Shown here: piece after piece, positions 56,352 through 64,000 of the stretch | How the letters are laid out: each line of letters begins with the position of its first letter | Numbering within the stretch: the first letter of the stretch is position 1 | Assembly: GCA_019055375.1 (NCBI GenBank) | Contig: JAHQIW010001530.1 | Coordinates: 1 to 64,000 of the forward strand | Reading direction: 5' to 3' | Length of the DNA: 64,000 nucleotides | From: Parelaphostrongylus tenuis | Lineage: Eukaryota > Nematoda > Chromadorea > Rhabditida > Metastrongylidae | The notes under the pieces: model-generated | Seen by the model: only the letters and a program-made list of their open reading frames with translations | What the model was told of the DNA's origin: nothing | The model's database searches: none | Made by a program: the position numbers and the translations under genes

Positions 56352-56520
56352 ATTGCGCTTGAGTTCATGGCTCATCGAGCCTTCCATGCCTCCAGGATCC
56401 GCGAATTTGTACCAAAGCTGTTTGGGAGAATAAGCACCACTGACTTAAAGAATCGGCACCCAATAGCATATCTTTGTAAAAGCCAAATTTGCGTTCAGTC
56501 ACGTTGAACGGACGTAGAGG
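56352..56520 (+). repeat. tSINE-B body fused to mariner, left arm
   Basis: CATGGCTCATCGAGCCTTCC, GGATCCGCGAATTTGTACC, TGTTTGGGAGAATAAGCACC, ACTGACTTAAAGAATCGGC and AAAAGCCAAATTTGCG follow tSINE-B order. The tRNA head is missing; the junction lies where the mariner ATGGCGCA resembles the start of the tSINE-B box A. Confidence 0.65.
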
Positions 56521-56880
56521 TTAGAGACGAATGAGTAGCGCATCCTTTAGGAATTGATCTCTGAGAGCGTTATCCATTACTCTTTATTTTTGACAGAAAA
56601 AGAGCCCATGTACAGCACAAATCTCCATGTTCCATCTCGAATTGTGTGAGTGCAGTCGTATGATGTGTAACGCTGTCCTAATTCCGCACCTTTTTTACCT
56701 AACAGAGTGCTTGGAATTGACTCTGAGCTCTCCCGAGATTAATGCAATGTACGCCGACGTGATACTCTAGGTGCAAAACACGGTAAGATTTAACAAGTTT
56801 GCTGTGGATAAACTCAAAATAGACCAATCGGACGAGACGACTGAGTACGATGGAATACAGTAATCCTAACAACCAACCAC

Positions 56881-57714
56881 TTGTTAACTGACAGCTGAAC
56901 TTTCTGTTTTGGAGAAAGCTTATATATGAATCACGGACAAAGAGTTTGCCAGGCGAAGCGCCAGAGTAAGTCTACGGTTCCATAAAAAATCTAACCACAC
57001 AAAGCTTAACATGCGTGCAAAGAAGATAGACAAGATAAGCGACTAAAGTAAATTCAACACAAAGATTCCTTGCCCACAACACATGGGAAAGAATTCGTAG
57101 CCCTAAAGGTGACAAGTACATTGCTAGATGGGGACGCAACGAATTAGGTCTGCCAGCTTCAAGTTCGCTCACTATCACCGAAACATGTACAAACTACAGT
57201 ATACCAAATTACAGAATTCCAAACACAGAGTTCAGGATGTAAGTGGATAATATATAAAGTAATCACCTTTGAAGCAGCAAAATAAAGTCTCCTCCACCTT
57301 TATGGTGTCAACAAAGCATGCTAACATTCGAAGGATTCTCGAGAGTAGTCGAAGAGGCGTTTCATTGAAATTTGGTGCATCATTTTTTACAAACAAGTGT
57401 TGTTTTTAGAAAAGTTTTGGCCTATTTCGACCAGAATGAGCCTAACTGAAATTTTTCCACTCTAATTTCACCTTTTACTTGTGACGAAATCGAGTTGAAT
57501 GACGAAATGTAAAGTCTATACCACTACGAAACTACGGCTCTGAGAAGATCACATGACCCAATCGCGCCGATTGCCTCGCATCGACAGCGCAACCTCGCCT
57601 GCCTGTGAACGGTGGTCTGTAAAAGGTTAACAACAGTAAGCGTCAATTACAACTCAAACCATGATAAATGGATATCAAAGCTTTGTCATATAACTATATA
57701 CCGCAGTTACTTTT
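56881..57714. other. spacer of the inverted repeat
   Basis: No gene is supported in this 0.8-kb loop. Confidence 0.35.
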
Positions 57715-58064
57715 AAAAATGCTGTAATCCGATCGTACTCAGTCGTCTCGTCCGACTGGTCTATCTTGAGTTTATCCACAGCAAACCTGTTTAATCTTGC
57801 CGTGTTTTGCACCTACAGTATCAGGTCGGCTTACATTGCAATAATCTCGAGAGAACTCAGAGTCAATTCTAAGCACTCTTTTAGGTAAAAAAAGGCAAGG
57901 AAATACGACAACGTTACGCATCATATTACTGCACTCACACAATTCATGATGGAATTATGGGAATCTGTGCTGTACATGGACTCTTGTTCTGTCAAAAATA
58001 AAGAATAATGGATAAAGCTCTCAGAGATCAATTCATAAAGGATGCGCTACCCACTCGTCTCTAA

Positions 58065-58245
58065 CTCCTACGTTCGCTCAGCGTGACTGAATGCACATTT
58101 GGCTTTTACAAAGACTTGCGGTGGGCTGCCGATGCAATGAGTCAGTGGTGCTAAATCCCAGACAGCTCTGGTACAAATTCGCCGATCTTGGAGGCATGGT
58201 AGGCTCGATGAGCCATGAACTCGAGCGCAATCCAGTTGCCCTTGC
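58065..58245 (-). repeat. tSINE-B body fused to mariner, right arm
   Basis: On minus: CATGGCTCATCGAGCC, GATCGGCGAATTTGTACCAG, AGCTGTCTGGGATTTAGCAC, TGCATCGGCAGCCCACCGC, AAAAGCCAAATGTGCATTC. It has the same headless junction with mariner as the left arm, so the fusion predates the inversion/duplication. Confidence 0.65.
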
Positions 58246-58249
58246 GCCA

Positions 58250-58600
58250 TTTCTTGCCTGCATCTTTCAAAATCTTCCGGATCTGCTCATGTGAGCACTG
58301 GAAATCATCGACCAAATCACCGGTTAATCAAGTAGGATCTCCCTCAATCGCTTCAATGATTGCTTCTCGATCAATTTCACGCGGTGTTCCGGATATTGGT
58401 CGATCGACCAGATCAGTATCTCTGTTGCAAAACTTTATAAACCATTCATACGCCGTATACTGATGTTATGAAACGCAGCTTGAAAACTGTGTCCCAACTG
58501 AAGCTCATCAAGCAGTAAGTTGCGTTTGAATTTCCCGTGACGGCTCCATTGTGACGCAAGTACCTGCAGAAATATACCAAATGATGCGCAAGAAAATCCT
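58250..58600 (-). pseudogene. mariner transposase N-terminal remnant
   Basis: The minus strand carries YEWFIKFCNRDTDLVDRPI-type sequence, then REIDREAIIEAIE and LKDAGKKWRKGNW, interrupted by stops. It is the mirror of 56010-56350 and the sister of 49040-49400. Confidence 0.7.
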
Positions 58601-59146
58601 GCACAAATAGTTAAATAAAATATTGTTTTTGTGGGAAATTTCTTACTTTCTGGGTCAAGTTTGGAAACTTAGTTGAAGCTCTAATAAATGATATCGAATA
58701 TTTTGAAAATAGATACGGCTCAAACAAAATTAAATTACTGCGCTCCCAACTTACTACATCCGATTATAAAACCACTGCACAGTCTCATACTATGGCCGAT
58801 CACCATATCAGACGAACGGCAGACTAAGTAATGAAGGTTAACTAATCGTTTCATTGCCATTTTCTCGAGTACAAAGCTTAAAACATAGGAAACTCACTGT
58901 GAACTTTGGTAGCAAAATATTCTTCTTTTGGTAGCACTGTAAAAAAATTTTTTCCTACAAAAGAGAAAACGTAGCGTATAGATAGTGGATGCTTTGCTAG
59001 ACGATATCAATAATAAGCAGTTTCCTTCGACTCTCTCCACTTTGAAAAAGAGTAGGAACGGTGCTCATGCGAAGTTGAACATATCGTGAAGTAAAAAAGT
59101 TACTATTTCAAGTGTTCGTATTCAACGTACGATTTTTTCCCCTCAG

Positions 59147-59242
59147 TCAAAAGAATGTTCCAAGGAGTTCAAGAAAAACACTTCTTGGGACCTTTTGGTA
59201 GGACCTGCTTAGCGTATTCCTATGCTGATCGTTCTCCTCAAC
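59147..59242 (+). pseudogene. RhoGEF copy 2, DH signature exon with stop
   Basis: CCTCAG acceptor, GTAAGT donor. Reads SKECSKEFKKNTSWDLLVGP, then A, then TAG where copy 1 has CAG: the Gln of the RPAQR core has become a stop. The exon is also one base shorter at its donor (CTCAAC for CTCAAAG), which breaks the phase to the next exon. Confidence 0.85.
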
Positions 59243-59308
59243 GTAAGTGATTATGGAACCCTAACACAAGATGTTGCATTGATCCTTGTTATATAGATGT
59301 TTATATAG

Positions 59309-59381
59309 AACTCGAGAAGAATTCGGTGAAGAAGGTGGACAAATTTAAGGAGGCTATCAAGGCAATGGACGAAGTCGTCGA
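59309..59381 (+). pseudogene. RhoGEF copy 2, DH exon with intact splice sites
   Basis: TATATAG acceptor and GTAAAT donor. Reads LEKNSVKKVDKFKEAIKAMD and EVV. This copy retains the acceptor that copy 1 has lost, which fixes the ancestral exon boundary. Confidence 0.75.
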
Positions 59382-59440
59382 GTAAATATATTTTCGTGAT
59401 TTCCACATTCATTTTCTACTCTTGTGTTTACTATTTGCAT

Positions 59441-59518
59441 GCATTTCGTTGATGTGACGGCTCAGATCGACAAGTTTATCGAACGAATCTCAATGTTCAC
59501 GAAGTGGAAGGCATCGCG
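59441..59518 (+). pseudogene. RhoGEF copy 2, end-of-DH exon, acceptor lost
   Basis: Copy 1 has TTTGCAG before GCATTTC; here it reads TTTGCATG, removing the AG. A 1-nt deletion (TTCACGAAG for TTCAACGAAG) also shifts the frame. Confidence 0.75.
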
Positions 59519-60478
59519 GTATTTCAGCGTTTCTCAAATAGCATTTCATAAAACTGTCTGTATTTGAATCTGTTGTGATCCGATAAGACATTTTGCTACA
59601 ATTCTCGCCAAATGATTGCTGTAAAATGGTGGAGCGATACTTCTGGTAGTAAATCAAGCTGCAGGACATGTTTCTAGTACTTTGGTTAGAAGACTGATAT
59701 CATAAGATAGCTGGAATTGTTTCAGTGTCAAGCAGTTTTATCAAAATCTGAACCTGATAGGTGCTTTATTATCAGCTCATGTTTAGCAAAATGTGATTTG
59801 TTCGAAAAGAAAAATCCTAAAAAGCATGGAAATTTACTATATTTGTGGGCTGCAAGAATGGCACGATTTGAGAAAATAGAAATTGAAAATTAATTTTTGT
59901 CGCAACATCATCATGGTATGTTTTTTGTAACCAATATGATTCATTCATAAAATATAGGTGTTGGAGAGGAGGAGCTGTGACCATATGCTACTGATGTTCG
60001 ACGCAGTTTGATCTACATCTTTCCAAAGCTATCCGGTAATGAAAAACGACTGCTCTACGGATTTTCCTAGCGTGGTTGTTCTTGAGCGTTGCATGGGGAT
60101 TTGCTCAATCAGCAACCCACGGGGATGATGAAGAAAACAAAATCCTCATGCAAGCAAGGAGACGAATTAAGTATTGTAGGAAATAAGATCCACGCATAAG
60201 GAAAAATCGGAAAACTGGTTAAATAAGGTGATAGACTTATGCAAAATAAATAGAGTGCTTTTGTAAACGTATTTGTCTTTTTGCTCTTCTAAACGACTTG
60301 CTTGCAATTTCTGGTTATTTCTGGCATACCCTCATAATCGCCCACTAATTTGCTCGGGTTTTCCTTTGAGTACATGAATGAAGGGGAAAATAGAAACTGC
60401 AAAATAGCTATAGATAGCTGCAACAAGTGTGACAAATTTTATAACGCTCTCTGAACTATCCTACATCCCTTGCTGCAG
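59519..60478 (+). other. RhoGEF copy 2, long intron
   Basis: Collinear with 50314-51279; no gene seen. Confidence 0.5.
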
Positions 60479-60635
60479 GTAGAATCAAATCTCCTCTTCG
60501 CGTGTTTTTTAACATTTTATGTGCCCCGCTCGAAATACGGAAACGGGGTATGTTCAGGTGTACAAGATTAAGTCAGCCCATGAAAGGACGAGTGCTGAGA
60601 AGGATGTCTTAATCGAATTCGGTAGGAAGGAAGCA
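60479..60635 (+). pseudogene. RhoGEF copy 2, probable PH-domain exon, 7-nt insertion
   Basis: Same boundaries as 51280-51431 (CTGCAG; GAAGCA before GTATGT). After VESNLLFA a 7-nt T-rich insertion shifts the frame. Beyond it the ancestral frame reads TETGYVQVYKIKSAHERTSA and EKDVLIEFGRKEA. The 157-nt length equals the inferred 150 nt plus 7. Confidence 0.65.
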
Positions 60636-60705
60636 GTATGTCTTTTTAATGTTTTTTGATTTCTCAAAGATTTTATTCAGCGCCGTGTTTTTTTTTATAT
60701 GCAAG

Positions 60706-60802
60706 TACACAACTCACGCAGCGATTGAGGACGTTCGTGAAATAAGCCAGCTGAGACGGTCCTACGATAGCGGTGTCTCGAATGAGGAGACGGCGACATT
60801 TG
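60706..60802 (+). pseudogene. RhoGEF copy 2, probable PH-domain exon 2
   Basis: GCAAG acceptor, GTAAG donor, 97 nt as in copy 1. Reads THAAIEDVREISQLRRSYDS, then GVSNEETATF, more regular than copy 1. Confidence 0.6.
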
Positions 60803-60994
60803 GTAAGATAGTGAAAGAGACTTTATGTAGTGAATATAGTGATTTCTCGATTATCTTTGTCAATCAATGTCGGCCTTACATCTAAAAACGTGTAATTATT
60901 GTCCACATATTAACTCAACCGGATATCATGGATCTCAATACCTGAATATAATCCATTGCTTAAGCTGATCTGCACTTGTCGATGTTGAATAAAA

Positions 60995-61480
60995 GCCATC
61001 CGGTGCTCTACTTTTGGCCAAGGCCATCACCGGTTTGCGAGAAGTGTAATTCCTCTTATGGTCAACGCTGTTCAAATTTGGTCGTTTACTACAAGAGCCG
61101 ACAAGGGACTCCAACTCCATGTAGAAGTCGATTCGCACCAATGGCTTTGCTCATCATCTTTCCGGGACTGGACCGGGCCCATTCATTGAGAGATGATACG
61201 CCAGCTGCAGACGTGATCAACGCCAAGCGCTACCAAGTGAGCACCTGGATCGCTGACAGTCGAGCCCTGTCACGTCGACGTCACCTCATTCTCATTCTAC
61301 ATTCAAGACAACGCATAGCTGCAGCCGCCACATTTGATAAAGAGGAGGTTGAAAAAACTGGGATGGGAGTTGCTGCATCCGTCGTTCAGGTCTTTAAATG
61401 TCGCCGTCCGACTATCACCTCTTTGGGGTTAACTTAAGTTAAAAGAAGTTTCGAAAATCAATCATTTGTGTCTAAGAACT
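60995..61480 (+). pseudogene. mariner transposase C-terminal fragment
   Basis: Homologous to 53820-54325: CEKCNSSYGQRC in place of the DEKW block, a readable WELLHPSF and a diverged PSDYH region near 61410. Frame lost. It joins RhoGEF intron sequence at a position equivalent to about 51810 in copy 1. Confidence 0.7.
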
Positions 61481-62299
61481 TTCTTTGAATCCAAGAATGA
61501 ACGATTTCCTGTGAGTGCGGTATTGATTTGATGCCTGAGAGATGGGAGAAATGTGCTCCGGCCTGATGACGAATATTTTGAATAGTTTGTTAAGCAATTC
61601 GATTACTTCTAGTTAAACAAATCTGATGGTTTACCGCTCTGGTGTCAAAAACTCAATGAAGAAAACCTAGTACGTCAAGATGAAAAAGATTCACTTGCTG
61701 ATCCTCCAGATGGAATGGCTTTGAATTTTCCTGTGTGCTCCTCATATTGACGAGTAATCAGTGAAATCCGGTCCACATGACTATGTAGCCATGATTCATA
61801 GATTTTATACTTATTTAGATCTGTTGTATTGTTGTATGTAAATTCTCTTGTCTTAAGCCTCATCTTGTTATAGAACGTAGGCGACACGATTTTTAAATTG
61901 GTACAATTTTTCTGCCGAATTTTTTATTTGTTCATTGTTGTATGAGCACTGTGCACCTTTTCGATTATACCTCTTAATTTATTTTTCATAAATTGTCTTG
62001 GCGTGATTATTACATCTTATCTGCGTTAACGGGTGCAGCTTATTAATCATGGGATTCAAGATTATATCAACAATCTCTTGGCGTTATCCCGAAGCCTCTT
62101 AAGCACTCACAATACTCAACCTCAGCTAACATTTTATATGTCTCTTTGTGATCTTAATCAACATAACTTTGCGAAATTATCATTTGAGGTGTACTGTGCT
62201 ATATTACAAAACTTTCTTGAGTCTGAAGTTGCAACCATGATAATTAATATCTTTTCCCTTAGATGAGCAAACGGCACTTCACATAACCGCATAATTCGA
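61481..62299. other. copy 2 distal part
   Basis: 61500-61835 is an insertion absent from copy 1; the rest aligns to 54330-54860. No gene seen. Confidence 0.4.
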
Positions 62300-62545
62300 T
62301 TATTCATCGCCAAAGATCGTCACGACTTGACTTGGAACTTGAGCAAGGAACCGTTGTGAGATCGCATTTAGGTTGTTCCACAAGTCAAGCGTTTCAAGTG
62401 CTACTGGGTCCTCCATCAAACGAGCGATACAAGTCGGCAACCTTCTTTCCTTGAAAATTCTCATAAAATGAACAGGAGATATTTTAGTAATAAAATATGT
62501 ATCAGAGCGGGAAGCCTTCATTCTCTTGGAGACTTTAGACATTGA
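62300..62545 (-). CDS. unassigned ORF kept open in copy 2
   Basis: The minus frame reads MSKVSKRMKASRSDTYFITK, then ISPVHFMRIFKERRLPTCIA, RLMEDPVALETLDLWNNLN and FLAQVPSQVVTIFGDE to a stop. The homologous region in copy 1 (54870-55072) is about 80 percent alike in protein until a frameshift. The sequence looks like a true C-terminal exon, with a CCCAG acceptor visible in copy 1, but I do not recognise the family. Confidence 0.45.
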   Translation of the reverse strand, partial: SMSKVSKRMKASRSDTYFITKISPVHFMRIFKERRLPTCIARLMEDPVALETLDLWNNLNAISQRFLAQVPSQVVTIFGDE

Positions 62546-63514
62546 ATTCGAACTGGGATATTACCCTAATATGCGTCAAATGTCTTCGCGGAAGCTTCTA
62601 ATCTGATTCACATTTAGCCAAGATACCTTGTTGCTCTTCTTGATAAGACGGCTTTTGTTGTTTCTTACGGCTCAAAGATTTCCCGAACCGTACTGATAAA
62701 TGGAGGACTCAGATATGCGAAACGCTTACATTTATGGATCAGCTAAACGCGATTTCACAACCATTCCCCTCAAGGTTGATAAGCTTAGGCAAGAGTTAAT
62801 TGAACCATATGTACCTGACGCCTGAGGCAAGGTTGATCACTCAATAAGGGTAATTTTCGATAGCACAGTTACATCTCGAGATTTTTGCCGGTACAGTTCA
62901 TGATTGAGCCGGTTGAGCACAAGCAAATCTTTGTAGAGTTATATGTAAGTATTCACTTGTCTTCAAACTCAAGTTTATTGTAAAACTAAATCTGTGAAAA
63001 TACCATCTCTTGATTTGCGAAAATCAGTCATGAATTGCTCACATCATCTGCCATTTCCTCAACAATCGAGTGACTTATGTGAGCTGCTGCAAACTCTCTA
63101 CATTTGGCTCTTCATCGTCAATGACATGTCTGCCCACTAAGGTTATCTGGCGAGTGGCTCAAAGAACACCATTTCTATCAGTTTCATGAAACAAAATTCG
63201 GGCCATCTACGTTGTGATCCTCTTGTTGTGCTCATGACATCTCATAAAATCCCACTCATCGATAGCTCTTATCATAGGATGACATCGTGACGCTCACATG
63301 CCACATCGACGTAATTTCTAGCATTCAACCACATACAATAGCATCTTTGACTTCTAGTAGTTGATCTGCGTCAGAACTTCGGAATCTGAACTCCTTTGTA
63401 CATTTCTATGTTTAAGAGCACTGAGTGTTTTTCGTACTCACTACTGTTGGCATCACTAACTCGGTTTTCGTAGCAGGATGAAGCGTTGAACGTAATGGTG
63501 GACGTAGTATTAGC
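62546..63514. other. nothing identified
   Basis: The duplication match ends near 62890; the following 0.6 kb shows no ORF or repeat I can assign. Confidence 0.3.
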
Positions 63515-64000
63515 TGTTCTCGCGAAAAGTGGAATTACTCTAAAGCTCAACGCTGTTCGAATTAATGGTTATTAAAAGAGCCGACGAGGGACTCCAACTC
63601 CACGTTGAAGTCGATTCGTACCGAAGGCTAAGCTCATCATCTTTCGGGACTGGACCAGCCCAATTCATTGGGACATGATGCTAATCGCAGACACGATCAA
63701 CACCAGGAGCTACTAGTTAGCACCTGGATCGCTGCAACCGGGACCCTGTCACGTCGACATCACCTCATTCTCATTCTACTTCAAACAACGCAAGGAGCAG
63801 CCGCCACATTGATAAAGAGGAAGTTGACCCAACTGGGATTGGAGTTGCTGTATCCGTCGTTCCGTCTTGACAAGTCGCCGTCTGACTATCATCTCTTGCT
63901 GTTAACTCAAGTGAAAAGAAATTTCAAAAGTCAATCAATCGTGTCGAAGATTGGCAACTTTCTTTGAATCTAAGGATGGCGAGTTCTAAGAGTGCGGTGT
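63515..64000 (+). pseudogene. mariner C-terminal fragment, third unit, cut by window end
   Basis: Nearly identical to 53850-54330 over long runs (for example GAAGTTGACCCAACTGGGAT), much closer than either is to 60995-61480. It includes LGLELLYPSFRLDKSPSDYH. It ends at the window edge. Confidence 0.8.

Larger units (their letters stand above)
55640..56880 (+). repeat. left arm of a 1.2-kb inverted repeat
   Basis: Mirrors 57715-58920. Landmarks are AACCACTGCACAGTCTC (as its complement, 55765), a mariner N-terminus (56010-56350), a tSINE-B body (56352-56520), and GCAATGTACGCCGACGTGAT (56740) whose partner is near 57825. The arm includes the flank also found at 49400-49680, so it derives from the duplicated segment. 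Confidence 0.85.
57715..58920 (-). repeat. right arm of the 1.2-kb inverted repeat
   Basis: Complement of 55640-56880, including GTACTCAGTCGTCTCGTCCG (57734; partner near 56835). It contains the tSINE-B body (58065-58245) and the mariner N-terminal piece (58250-58600) on minus. Its outer part continues directly into segmental-duplication copy 2. Confidence 0.85.
58460..62890 (+). repeat. segmental duplication, copy 2
   Basis: Collinear with 49240-55380 as described there. It lacks the first DH exon, because the inverted repeat replaces that part. Together with copy 1 and the beginning of a third unit at 63515 it forms a tandem series. Confidence 0.85.

Noticed and set aside
1..64000. CRISPR array, prophage, or bacterial-type operon
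   Set aside because: No regularly spaced direct repeats, no long ORFs with ribosome binding sites; exon-intron structure and element types are animal.

Overview
This window looks like nuclear DNA of a clade V parasitic nematode of the strongylid/hookworm type. The grounds are small exons split by introns, degenerate TTAGGC-type nematode telomere repeats at 4662-4780, RTE-class LINEs, mariner relatives, many palindromic MITEs and a high density of tRNA-derived repeats. Nothing bacterial is present: no operons and no long ORFs. Most of the 64 kb is interspersed repeat and decaying gene copy; no complete intact protein gene can be assembled from it. The species assignment is inference.

Left end (1-5 kb): the N-terminal exons of an importin-alpha (karyopherin-alpha) gene on the minus strand. 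They are start exon 4494-4589, importin-beta-binding exon 4273-4414, first-armadillo exon 2448-2629 and second-armadillo exon 651-859. All junction phases agree, but the last exon has a 1-nt frameshift. The introns are packed with MITEs and tRNA-derived elements, and an interstitial telomere-like array lies just upstream of the start.

Middle (5-48 kb): an accessory repeat landscape. Families named here for convenience: PAL1 and PAL2 (palindromic MITEs), TIR3 (terminal-inverted-repeat element), IR5 (inverted pair), REP6 and REP7 (old dispersed repeats), tSINE-A (about 100 bp: tRNA-like head plus a shared 3-prime tail carrying CACTCAA and often a T-run) and tSINE-B (about 210 bp: tRNA head with box A and box B plus a shared body). 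Also present are an internally deleted mariner with both termini (25703-26248), two RTE copies on minus (16.6-17.3 and 26.6-28.1 kb), one on plus (29.75-30.83 kb), and unassigned ORFs that may be gene fragments.

Right end (48-64 kb): a segmentally duplicated region. A RhoGEF gene with an ECT-2-like DH domain (plus strand) is present as two tandem copies, exons at 48.3-51.6 kb and 59.1-60.8 kb. The two copies carry different inactivating lesions. Mariner transposase fragments sit in and around both copies, an inverted repeat with arms of about 1.2 kb (55.64-56.88 / 57.72-58.92 kb) lies between them, and a third unit starts near 63.5 kb and runs off the window.

The best candidates for something undescribed are the two tRNA-derived short element families, above all tSINE-A, whose members have different anticodon-loop sequences but share one 3-prime tail. 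All alignments were made by eye.
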